From Elusimicrobiota bacterium (GTDB taxonomy: Bacteria; Elusimicrobiota; Elusimicrobia; UBA1565; UBA9628), in assembly GCA_016212795.1 (NCBI GenBank), contig JACRDT010000006.1:1-55124 (forward strand): a DNA stretch of 55,124 bases. The letters are read 5' to 3'. Position numbers and translations under genes: made by a program. Positions 7,696 through 15,072 of the stretch are shown here, piece after piece (position 1 is the first letter of the stretch; each line of letters starts with the position of its first letter). The notes below the pieces were generated by a model. That model saw only the letters and a list, made by a program, of their open reading frames with translations, made no database searches and was not told the origin of the DNA.

Positions 7696-8771
7696 GGCCC
7701 GCCATCCTCCTGACGCCGGGGCCGACCCCCGTCCCCGAGGCCGTCCTCAGGGCCATGGCCGAGCCCGTCTTGCACCATCGGACTTCGGAGTTCGGCGCGC
7801 TCTTCGAGACCCTGCTGGCCGACCTCCAATACGCCATGCGCACGAGGAACCGGGTGCTGCTCCTGACCTCGTCGGGCACGGGCGCCATGGAGTCCGCGGT
7901 CGCCAACCTCCTCTCGCCCGGGGACTCCGCGGTCGTCCACTCGACGGGGCTCTTCGGGGACCGGTTCGCCGAGATCATCCGCTCCTACGGCCTGGCGCCG
8001 GCGGTGGTCGCCGAGGAGTGGGGGCGCGCCGCCTCTCCCGAGAAGCTGCGCCAGGCACTCAAGGCGCACCGCGGCGCCAAGGCCGTGTTCCTGCAGCACA
8101 CGGACACCTCGACGGGCGTCGTCAACGACCTCAAGTCCCTCGCGGAGGTCGTGCGCGCCGAGTCCGACGCCGTGGTGGTGGTGGACGCGGTCTCGGGGCT
8201 GGGCGGCGAGCCGCTCGAGACCGACGCGTGGGGGCTCGACGTCGTGCTGTCCGCCTCGCAGAAGGGGCTGATGATGGCCCCGGGGCTGGCTTGCATGGCC
8301 GTCTCGCAGCGGGCCTGGGCCTTGGTGGAGAAGGCGGCCCTGCCGAGGTATTACTTCGACTGGAGGGCGATGGCCAGGTCCGTCGCCGACAAGGAGACCC
8401 CGTTCACGCCCGCCGTGACGCTGGTCGTCGGGCAGGTGGAGGCCTTCAAGCTGATCCGGGCCGAGGGCATCGAGAACGTCTGGAAGCGCACCGCCCGACT
8501 CGCGGGCTATGCCCGCGAGAAGGGCCGCGGCCTGGGGTTGGAGCTTTTCCCGAAGGACCCCTGCAACATCCTCTCGGCCTTCCGCCTGCCGGCGGGACTC
8601 GACGGCAAGAAGCTCATCAGGGACATCCTGCGCGAGGAGAGGATCTCGATCGCCGGGGGCCAGGGGCCGCTCAGCGGCAAGATCGTGCGCGTCGCCCACA
8701 TGGGCCATATCGGCAAGCCCGACCTCGACGCCGGGTTCGAGGCCCTCTCCAAGAGGCTCAAGGTAGGCTAG
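7692..8771 (+). CDS. Class V PLP-dependent aminotransferase, serine/alanine-glyoxylate type (359 aa)
   Basis: The start LLTPGPTPVPEAVLRAM, the central SSGTGAMESAVANLLSPGD and the PLP-binding Lys191 in SASQKGLM place it in the alanine-glyoxylate / serine-pyruvate aminotransferase family. These cytoplasmic enzymes transfer the amino group of Ser or Ala to glyoxylate or pyruvate. DAVSGLGG supplies the Asp expected to bind the pyridine nitrogen. GTG at 7692 overlaps the lon stop (GTGA), so the two are translationally coupled. The exact substrate cannot be told from sequence, and no serine-pathway neighbours are present. Length is normal. Confidence 0.85.
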   Translation: MRPAILLTPGPTPVPEAVLRAMAEPVLHHRTSEFGALFETLLADLQYAMRTRNRVLLLTSSGTGAMESAVANLLSPGDSAVVHSTGLFGDRFAEIIRSYGLAPAVVAEEWGRAASPEKLRQALKAHRGAKAVFLQHTDTSTGVVNDLKSLAEVVRAESDAVVVVDAVSGLGGEPLETDAWGLDVVLSASQKGLMMAPGLACMAVSQRAWALVEKAALPRYYFDWRAMARSVADKETPFTPAVTLVVGQVEAFKLIRAEGIENVWKRTARLAGYAREKGRGLGLELFPKDPCNILSAFRLPAGLDGKKLIRDILREERISIAGGQGPLSGKIVRVAHMGHIGKPDLDAGFEALSKRLKVG

Positions 8772-8773
8772 AC

Positions 8774-9523
8774 ATGTCGGCCCTGTCTTTCAAGGGTGTC
8801 AGCAAGACGTACGTCAGCTCCCACCTGGGCAGGAAGACCGTCTCCCGCGGCGTCTCGGACATGGACCTCGAGGTGCGGCCGGGCGAGGTCTTCGGCCTGC
8901 TGGGCTTGAACGGCAGCGGCAAGACCACCACCTTCAAGCTGGCCCTGGGCCTGCTCTCGCCGACGGCCGGAGAGGTGAGGGTGATGGGCCTGGAGCCCCG
9001 CGACCCCAAGGCGCTGGCCGCCATAGGCTTTCTGCCGGAGCTCCCCTATTTTCACGGCTTCATGACGCCGGCGGAGTCGCTGCGCTTCTACGGGCGGCTC
9101 TCCGGGCTCGCGGGCGCCGAGCTGGAGGGCCGCATGGCCAAGACCATGGAGCGGGTGGGGCTGTCGCGCTGGGCGCTGCGCCCCATGCGGGAGTTCTCCA
9201 AGGGCATGGTGCAGCGCGTGGGGCTGGCCCAGGCGATCCTGCACGACCCCGCGCTCATCATCCTCGACGAGCCGGTCAGCGGCCTCGACCCTCTGGCCAT
9301 CAAGGACTTCCGGGACCTCCTCCAGTCGCTCAACGGCCAGGGCAAGACGATCGTCGTCTCGTCCCACTCCATCTCGGAGCTCGAGAAGCTCTGCCACCGG
9401 GTCGGCATCCTCAAGGAGGGCCGGCTCGCGCGGGTGCTCGAGCAGAAGGAGTGGAGCAAGGGGCTCGAGGCGTTGTTCGTGGACACGGTGAGGCCTGAAA
9501 GACTGCGGGAAGGGAGGGGTTGA
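8774..9523 (+). CDS. ABC transporter ATP-binding protein (249 aa)
   Basis: Nucleotide-binding subunit of an ABC-2 type transporter. Walker A is GLNGSGKTT (about 42-50), the signature loop is FSKGMVQR, Walker B is ALIILDEPVSGLD and the switch His sits in VSSHSISE. The FSKGM signature and GLLGLNGSGKTT are typical of multidrug/Nod-type export ATPases rather than importers. It starts 2 nt after the aminotransferase stop. Its TGA overlaps the ATG of the permease (TGATGA), so ATPase and permease are expected to be made together. Confidence 0.92.
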   Translation: MSALSFKGVSKTYVSSHLGRKTVSRGVSDMDLEVRPGEVFGLLGLNGSGKTTTFKLALGLLSPTAGEVRVMGLEPRDPKALAAIGFLPELPYFHGFMTPAESLRFYGRLSGLAGAELEGRMAKTMERVGLSRWALRPMREFSKGMVQRVGLAQAILHDPALIILDEPVSGLDPLAIKDFRDLLQSLNGQGKTIVVSSHSISELEKLCHRVGILKEGRLARVLEQKEWSKGLEALFVDTVRPERLREGRG

Positions 9524-9597
9524 TGACAACGGATTCTGCCCCCCCCGCTGCTCGCCCCCCCCGTGGGGGGGGACGAGCGACTTGGGGGGGGCCAGTG
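9523..9597 (+). repeat. Hairpin element fused in frame to the ABC permease N-terminus
   Basis: From the ATG at 9523 the DNA reads as another copy of the element: ATGACAACGGATTCTGCC, then C-tracts and G-tracts forming GCTCGCCCCCCCC / GGGGGGGGACGAGC, ending ...CCAGTGATT. In this copy the frame stays open and runs straight into the permease, adding about 24 residues (MTTDSAPPAARPPRGG...). The GTG of the terminal GTGATT is the likely ancestral start, as in clpP. Confidence 0.6.
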
Positions 9598-10362
9598 ATT
9601 GTCCTCGCGCTCAACCACTGGCAGGAGAACCTGCGCAACCGGTTCTTCATCCTGGCCTTGGTGTTCTCGGGGGCCGTCCTCTACCTCAGCATGCTCATGG
9701 GGCTCCTGGCCACGGACCAGGAGGTGCGGGTCCTCCTGGATTTCGGCCTGAGCTTCATCGAACTCCTGGGCCTGGCGGGCGCGGTCTACGCCGCCTCCAC
9801 CGTGCTGCTGCGGGAGATGGAGACCAAGACGGTCTACATGGTCCTCACCCGCCCCGTCCGGCGCAGCCACTACGTGCTGGGCCGGTTCGCGGGCATCATG
9901 CTCTCCGCCGGGGCGGCGATGCTGATCATGTCGGCGGCGCACCTCATGATCCTGATGCTGAAGGGCTGGGCCTGGACCCCCCTGTACCTCTGGGCCCTGC
10001 TCGGCGCCTTCCTCAAGGTCCTGGTGACGGCGTCCCTGGCCCTGTTCCTGGCCCTGTTCTCCACCTCGGTGCTCTCGTCTCTCACCATCACGATGGTGCT
10101 GTGGAGCCTGGGGCACTTCCTCCCCGAGATCCGCCTCATGGCCCGGCGGTACGGGCACGACTCTTCGCTCCTGATGGCGCCGCTCAACGCGATCTCCTGG
10201 GTGATCCCCGACCTCCAGCTCTTCAACCTCCGCGACCGGCTGGATGTCCCCGCGCACCTGGCCGTGAGCGTGCCGGTCGGCTCGTGGATCCTCTACGCCG
10301 CGGCCTACTGCGCGGTGTGGCTCACGCTGTCCGCGCTCCTCTTCAGGCGCAAGGAGTTCTGA
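9523..10362 (+). CDS. ABC-2 type permease subunit (279 aa, or 255 aa from GTG 9595)
   Basis: Hydrophobic partner of the preceding ATPase, with about six membrane helices. The cytoplasmic loop LLREMETKTVYMVLTRPVRRSHYVLGR is typical of ABC-2 permeases. The first helix starts about 12 residues after GTG 9595, which is in frame and lies at the end of a hairpin element; the ATG at 9523 would add a Pro/Gly/Arg-rich tail made entirely of that element. The ATG overlaps the ATPase stop, so the longer form is probably also made. The substrate is unknown. The next gene also overlaps by ATGA. Confidence 0.85.
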   Translation: MTTDSAPPAARPPRGGGRATWGGPVIVLALNHWQENLRNRFFILALVFSGAVLYLSMLMGLLATDQEVRVLLDFGLSFIELLGLAGAVYAASTVLLREMETKTVYMVLTRPVRRSHYVLGRFAGIMLSAGAAMLIMSAAHLMILMLKGWAWTPLYLWALLGAFLKVLVTASLALFLALFSTSVLSSLTITMVLWSLGHFLPEIRLMARRYGHDSSLLMAPLNAISWVIPDLQLFNLRDRLDVPAHLAVSVPVGSWILYAAAYCAVWLTLSALLFRRKEF

Positions 10363-11102
10363 TGCGCCTGCTCGCGGCGGGCCTGGCGCTGTGCGCCCTC
10401 CTCAACGCCGTCCTGGCCGTCTCGCGGCGCCAGGCCCCGGCCGTCGACGAGGTCGGCATCCGCCTCGACGAGCGCGGGGCGCTCGAGTCCGCGGCGCTCT
10501 TCGGGGTGGGGATGCGGCGTCTGGCCTCGGATCTCGGGATCATCCGAATGCTCCTGTACTACGGCGGCGAGGAGGACGACCTGCCCGTCGGCCAAGACGA
10601 CGGCTCGCACGACGGCCACGAGGGCCACCGTCATTATGGCTCGTTCGACCCGGAGCATCCCGAACGGCACTACGGGGGCGGCCGCTACCAGAGGCTTGGG
10701 CCCATGGCGATGCGCATCCTCGATCTCGATCCCTCCTTCTCCTACGCCGCGCTCTTCGCCGCCGGGGCGCTGGCGTTCAACCTCAACCGTCCCGACGAGG
10801 CCCTGGGCGTCATCGACTACGGCCTCAAGCGAGACCCGAAGAACCTCCAGTACCAGCGCTACGCGGCGGCCGTCGGCTGCCACCGCCGGGGCAACCCCGA
10901 GGAGGTCATCAGGATCATGGAGCCCGTGCTGCTCGACCCGGATTGCCCCACCATGATCAAGAACCTGCTGGCCTTCCTCTATTACCGGTCGGGGAAGAAG
11001 GACAAGGCCGTCAGGCTCTACACCGACATCTACGAGAACACGAGGGACCAGGGCTACAGGGACCTCGCCCGGCGGATGCTCGGGAGGCTGGGAGCTGGCT
11101 GA
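10362..11102 (+). CDS. TPR protein with N-terminal membrane anchor and His/Asp-rich segment (246 aa)
   Basis: A hydrophobic N-terminus (MRLLAAGLALCALLNAVLAV) suggests a signal anchor or signal peptide. Residues about 70-110 are rich in His, Asp and Gly (DGSHDGHEGHRHYG...HPERHYGGG), a possible metal-binding or flexible loop. The rest is helical repeats of TPR type (LDLDPSFSYAALFAAGALAFNLNRPDEALGVIDYGLKRDPKN). ATG overlaps the permease stop, so it belongs with the transporter and may be its extracytoplasmic accessory. I do not recognise a named family. Confidence 0.75.
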   Translation: MRLLAAGLALCALLNAVLAVSRRQAPAVDEVGIRLDERGALESAALFGVGMRRLASDLGIIRMLLYYGGEEDDLPVGQDDGSHDGHEGHRHYGSFDPEHPERHYGGGRYQRLGPMAMRILDLDPSFSYAALFAAGALAFNLNRPDEALGVIDYGLKRDPKNLQYQRYAAAVGCHRRGNPEEVIRIMEPVLLDPDCPTMIKNLLAFLYYRSGKKDKAVRLYTDIYENTRDQGYRDLARRMLGRLGAG

Positions 11103-11133
11103 GGCAACGGGCGGCCCGAAGGCGGCGATCCTG

Positions 11134-11478
11134 GTGGCCGACGACCAGCCCGAGTGGCTGTCGCTTCTGGCGCTCTGGCTTCGCGGGGAGGGCTACGGCG
11201 TGGCGCAGGCTTCCAAGGGCGCCGACGTGGTGCCCCTCGCGCGGCGTTCCCCCCCCGACTGCTTCATCCTCGACTACGACCTGGGCGACATGAAAGGCTC
11301 GCAGGTCTGCCAGGCCATCAAGGCCGACCCCCGGCTCAAGGGGGTCCCCGTGATCCTGTTCACCGCCATGGCGGGCTCGATGCTCAAGGCCGTGGCCGAG
11401 GGCGGGCCCGACCATTTCGTGGTGAAATCCGAGCACTCCGACGAGCTCCTGCTGGTGCTCGGGGATATCCTCAAATAG
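11134..11478 (+). CDS. Single-domain response regulator (receiver), start uncertain
   Basis: A stand-alone CheY-like receiver: acidic pocket ADDQ, phosphoacceptor Asp in CFILDYDLGDMKGS, Thr in ILFTAM and Lys in VVKSE. No output domain. The first normal start codon is GTG at 11134, but homology clearly begins earlier: the in-frame codons before it read GGPKAAIL, the expected first beta strand (KAAILVADDQ). No ATG, GTG or TTG occurs between the previous stop and that strand, so translation may start at a CTG (11095 or 11131) or depend on coupling with the upstream TPR gene. The partner kinase is unknown. Confidence 0.75.
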   Translation: MADDQPEWLSLLALWLRGEGYGVAQASKGADVVPLARRSPPDCFILDYDLGDMKGSQVCQAIKADPRLKGVPVILFTAMAGSMLKAVAEGGPDHFVVKSEHSDELLLVLGDILK

Positions 11479-13300
11479 CGAGCAGCAGGCCCGCCGCGAG
11501 GACGCTGAGCGCCAACCCCAGGCGCCAGGAGGCGGGGGAGAAGTCGAGGACGACCTCGTGCTCCCCCTTGGGGACCTCGACGAGGATGAAGGCGTCCTGG
11601 AAGCGCGCGTGCGGCGAGGGCCGGCCGTCGACGGCGGCGCGCCAGCCGGGGTAGTCCATCTCCGAGAAGACCAGGCCGCAGTCCTGGTCGGCGGCGACCG
11701 CGACCCTCGCCCTGCCGGGCGCGTAGGAGGCGAGGCTCGCGCGGCCGCAGCGGTCCGGCTGGAGGAAGACCCGGGGGCGCGGTCCGGCGGCCCGCCGGAC
11801 CCGCAGGTCGGAGCGCCGGACCCGGGTGGCGGTCTCGGCCAGCGTGACCACGGTCGAGACGCCGGCCCACGCCAGCAGGTCCGGGGCGGGGGCCGCTCCG
11901 AGGCGCTTCTGGTAGGCGTCGGCGGCCTTGAGGCGGAGGGTCTGGTAGCTGAAGACCTCCTGGACGCCGAAGGCGGTCCCGAACGAGGGCGCGAGGAAGT
12001 CGCGCATGAGGAGGTAGTCCTCCTCCTCTTGAAGGGTGCCCGCCATCCAGGCCGTCATCAGGCGCCGGGTGTGGAGGATGCGCGACGGCGTGGGACCGGA
12101 GGCGACGGCGGCGGCCAGGGCCGGCGGGTCCGTCAGGAGCCCGGGGATGGCCCAGGCCGAGCGAGGGAACTGCGCGAAGAGCGCCAGGTCGACGGCCACG
12201 GCCGCGGCCGCCGTCCACCTCCAGCGAGGGGAGAGCTTGGCGATGCCGGCCGCGCAGAGCAGCCCGGCGAGGGAGGCCGGCATGAGCAGCCAGTTGGCCG
12301 GGAACCGGAAGAGGCGCAGGGGCGCGAGCGACGCGTAGCCGGGCAGGCTCGCTCCGAGGCTCAGGACGAGCCCGGCCGCCGCCGCCAGCGCCACGATCCT
12401 CTCGCGCCGGCCGCCGCGCCGGACGCCGACGATGGCCAGGGCCAGGGCCAGCAGGCCGGCGTAGAATCCCTGGATCGCGGGGTCGCCGCTCATGGATGGG
12501 CTCCAGGCGTACCATTGAGGGGCCAACAGCTCTTTGGCCAGCTCGCCGGGCGGCAGGGAGTACTGGACCGCGATCAGAGGGTCGACGGTCAGGGCCCGCG
12601 TCGACGACGCGAGGAGCTCCAGGAACGGGACCCATTGGACCGCCGAGAGCCCTATCCCGAGCAGGCAGCCTTTGAGGAAGCAACGCAGCCCGCCGGTCCC
12701 TTGAGAGCACGCCAGGGCCAGCACCGCGACCGCGCTCACGGCGACGAACGGCGGGAATCCGGCCAGCCACTGCAGCGCCAGGCAGACGCCGAGCCCCTTC
12801 CAGGAGCCGGCGGCCTGGAAGTACAGGAGCGGCGGCAGCCAGGCGGCAGCCGCGAAGTGGTTCGGGAAGGTGACCCGCGACGTCAGGAAGCCGTTGAGGC
12901 CCGCCAGGGCGGCCGCGGCGGCCGCCGCGGCCGGGTCGGCGTACCAACGGCGCGCCAGGAGCCAGAGGAACGCCGCCGCCAGGACAGTGTGGAGCACGAC
13001 CCAGAGGCGCAGGAAGGACGGGAAATCCGGCAGGGACGACAGCGCCGCGAAGGGCGGGTAGAGCGCCATGGTCTGCGGGTCGGCCAGATGCGGCTCGCCC
13101 ATGTTCCTGAGCGGGTTCCAGAGCGGCAGGCGCGGGCTCTTCCAGAGCGAACGGCCCAGGCTCCAGTTCGGGTAGGACAGCGCGAGCATGTTGCCGTCGA
13201 CGGGCACCTGCCCGCCCAGGAGCAGCGGCCGCCAGGCCAGGACGACCAAGACCGTCCCGGCCAGCGCCGCCGACAGCCATGGTCGCGCCCCGGCCCTCAT
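11471..13300 (-). CDS. YfhO-like multi-pass membrane protein (609 aa)
   Basis: Predicted inner-membrane protein with about 12 hydrophobic helices and an extracytoplasmic C-terminal domain ending in a last helix. NMLALSYPNWSLGRSLW near the start and the C-terminal FSEMDYPGWRAAVDGRP...GEHEVVLDFSP resemble YfhO-type proteins, which assist glycosylation of cell-wall polymers. The closing YPGW...VDG...GxHxV pattern is characteristic. The start at 13300 lies 8 nt after a strong extended -10 box. Its 3' end overlaps the receiver gene by 8 nt on the opposite strand. The sugar substrate is unknown. Confidence 0.75.
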   Translation of the reverse strand: MRAGARPWLSAALAGTVLVVLAWRPLLLGGQVPVDGNMLALSYPNWSLGRSLWKSPRLPLWNPLRNMGEPHLADPQTMALYPPFAALSSLPDFPSFLRLWVVLHTVLAAAFLWLLARRWYADPAAAAAAAALAGLNGFLTSRVTFPNHFAAAAWLPPLLYFQAAGSWKGLGVCLALQWLAGFPPFVAVSAVAVLALACSQGTGGLRCFLKGCLLGIGLSAVQWVPFLELLASSTRALTVDPLIAVQYSLPPGELAKELLAPQWYAWSPSMSGDPAIQGFYAGLLALALAIVGVRRGGRRERIVALAAAAGLVLSLGASLPGYASLAPLRLFRFPANWLLMPASLAGLLCAAGIAKLSPRWRWTAAAAVAVDLALFAQFPRSAWAIPGLLTDPPALAAAVASGPTPSRILHTRRLMTAWMAGTLQEEEDYLLMRDFLAPSFGTAFGVQEVFSYQTLRLKAADAYQKRLGAAPAPDLLAWAGVSTVVTLAETATRVRRSDLRVRRAAGPRPRVFLQPDRCGRASLASYAPGRARVAVAADQDCGLVFSEMDYPGWRAAVDGRPSPHARFQDAFILVEVPKGEHEVVLDFSPASWRLGLALSVLAAGLLLAI

Positions 13301-13308
13301 CGGGTGGT

Positions 13309-13317
13309 ATGATACCA
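13309..13317 (-). promoter_or_regulatory. Extended -10 promoter, nearly leaderless, for the YfhO-like gene
   Basis: Minus strand TGGTATCAT, 8 nt before the ATG at 13300. The predicted transcript would begin at or within 1-2 nt of the start codon. Confidence 0.6.
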
Positions 13318-13393
13318 ACAATACCCTCCCGCGGGTAGGACCATTTCCGCCCCTCGATTGGGCCGAAAGGACCATGGCTGATCGGTCAGGACG

Positions 13394-13402
13394 TGCTACC
13401 AT
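13394..13402 (+). promoter_or_regulatory. Extended -10 promoter, nearly leaderless, for the CPBP protease gene
   Basis: TGCTACCAT, 7 nt before the ATG at 13410. The identical nonamer precedes the SDR gene at 40336-40344 with almost the same spacing. Confidence 0.55.
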
Positions 13403-13409
13403 CTTCCCG

Positions 13410-15026
13410 ATGCGAAAACGGATCATCCTGTCGTGGGCGGTCGCGCTGGCCGCCGTCCCTTTCCTGCCCGGAGGCGACGGCTTGGGCCAGACCGTGGGGC
13501 AGGCTTCCACCGCCCGGACGGGGTCCCCCGTCGTCGGCCTTCCCGGCCAGCCTGGCCGCGTCCAAGGCGACGCTGTCCGCGTCTCCCTCGGCGTGGCGCC
13601 GCTCGTCGGGTTGCCTTCTCTTCCGTCCGTCCGCTCGTTGTCCCTGGGCGCTGCCCCGGAGGACCGGCCGGCCGCGGCGCCTTCCCTGCCGGTCCAGTCC
13701 CTGCCCGCGCAGGCCCTCTTCTCGCCCGGCGGCCGGGACGCCCGGCTCCCGGCCTCGATCTCGTCTTGGCTCCTTCCGGCGGCGCCGATCCCAGCCGGGG
13801 AGGCGTCCGTCGACGCGGCGCCGTCCGGCCTCCCTGCGGCCGTCGAGCGGCGCCAGGCGCCCGGGAGCAGCCTGCCGGCGGCCGTCGACAACGCCGCGGC
13901 GCGGGGGCTGTCCGCCGTCCACGCCGCGGGCCTGGGCCTGGCGGACTTGCCGACGCCCGAGGACTCCAAGGCCGCGGCGGGGCGGGCGTTCGGCGAGTCC
14001 GTCGCCTCCGGCGGGAGGCTCGAAGGTCCCTTGCCGCGGGAGTCCGTGGTGTCGCGCGTCTTCAAAGGCCTGCTGCCTTCCCGATGGCGCAAGTCGGCCG
14101 AGCGGTCCCGGCCCGCCGACGCCATCCCCGAGGGGCGTGGAGCCCCCCAAGCGGGCTCCGCGCGGGACGCTCGGCATCCTGCCTCGACCGCGTCCCGGCC
14201 GGCGCCCCCCGGGCCTGCGGCCCAGGCCGCGCCGGCGGCGCCGCCCAAGGCCTCCAGCTTCAGGAACCTCATGCGAGGCGCGGCTTACGGGGTGCTCCTC
14301 GTGGCGGCGCCCATCGCGTCGTCCTTCGCGTTGGATCCCGTGGACCAGGCCTTCGGCCTGGAGCCGTTCGCCCTGCTCAAGTACTTGGTCCTCGCGCATC
14401 CCGCCGTCGGCATCCCGCTGCAATACGTATGGATGGGGTTGAGCGTCCTGGTGCCGCTGCTCGGGCTTCTGGCGGTCAGGAAGGGCATCAAGGCGGCCGC
14501 GCCGCGCTGGCATCGGCTCGCGCTCGTGCTGGGGGTGGCCGGGCTCGCCGCCGCGGGTTGGTCCATCCTCTTCCTGCATTCGCCCCTGGGCCTCCTGGCC
14601 CTGCTGGCCTTCAATACGGTCGTCAGCGCGACCGGGGAGGAGGTCATGTTCCGGCGCGGCGTTTTCGCCTGGCTCAGGAAGCGCTTCGAGGCCCGCGGCG
14701 GCCGCCACGGGCTGATCTGGGCCGTGGCGCTCTCGTCCGTGGTCTTCAGCTTGATGCATCTCCCGGGACACGGCTTCACCATGAACCTGTTCGTCCTCAA
14801 GGCGCTGCTCGGCGTCGTGCTGGCCCTGCTCTATCATCGCACCGGGAACCTGGCGGTCCCGGCGGCGGCCCACTCCGTCTACAACCTGCTCGTGACCTTC
14901 CTCGCCCCGCTCGTGGGCGCCCTCCAGTTCCTGCCTTTCGCGGGCTTGGCCTCCATCGCGGTGCTCGGGGTCGCGTTCCTGCTCCTGCGCTTCCTCCCTA
15001 GGCCCAAGGTCCCAGCAGCGGCATAG
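13410..15026 (+). CDS. CPBP-family intramembrane protease with long exported N-terminal region (538 aa)
   Basis: The C-terminal ~200 residues form a CPBP (CAAX protease / bacteriocin-processing) domain with the Glu-Glu-x3-Arg motif GEEVMFRRG, the second motif FSLMHLPGH and a third HSVYNL, giving the Glu and His residues expected for a membrane-embedded peptidase. The N-terminus looks like a signal peptide (MRKRIILSWAVALAAVPFLP). About 270 residues of Pro/Ala/Ser-rich low-complexity sequence separate the two. That spacer is unusual for the family, where 200-300 aa in total is normal. The ATG sits 7 nt after a TGCTACCAT box, so the mRNA would be leaderless. Role unknown; possibly processing of exported or membrane proteins. 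Confidence 0.8.
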   Translation: MRKRIILSWAVALAAVPFLPGGDGLGQTVGQASTARTGSPVVGLPGQPGRVQGDAVRVSLGVAPLVGLPSLPSVRSLSLGAAPEDRPAAAPSLPVQSLPAQALFSPGGRDARLPASISSWLLPAAPIPAGEASVDAAPSGLPAAVERRQAPGSSLPAAVDNAAARGLSAVHAAGLGLADLPTPEDSKAAAGRAFGESVASGGRLEGPLPRESVVSRVFKGLLPSRWRKSAERSRPADAIPEGRGAPQAGSARDARHPASTASRPAPPGPAAQAAPAAPPKASSFRNLMRGAAYGVLLVAAPIASSFALDPVDQAFGLEPFALLKYLVLAHPAVGIPLQYVWMGLSVLVPLLGLLAVRKGIKAAAPRWHRLALVLGVAGLAAAGWSILFLHSPLGLLALLAFNTVVSATGEEVMFRRGVFAWLRKRFEARGGRHGLIWAVALSSVVFSLMHLPGHGFTMNLFVLKALLGVVLALLYHRTGNLAVPAAAHSVYNLLVTFLAPLVGALQFLPFAGLASIAVLGVAFLLLRFLPRPKVPAAA

Positions 15027-15060
15027 GCCTTCGGGCCCTCGCCGCCCGGGGATTTCGGAC

Positions 15061-15066
15061 CATACT
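15061..15066 (+). promoter_or_regulatory. Weak -10-like box before the alpha-amylase gene
   Basis: CATACT, 6 nt before the ATG at 15073, in the same position as the clearer leaderless promoters here but without the TGn extension. Confidence 0.3.
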
Positions 15067-15072
15067 ATTCAC

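Noticed and set aside
14120..14170. Terminator or element inside the CPBP gene (GGAGCCCC...GGGCTCC)
   Set aside because: Short inverted repeat in a GC-rich low-complexity coding region with no T-run.
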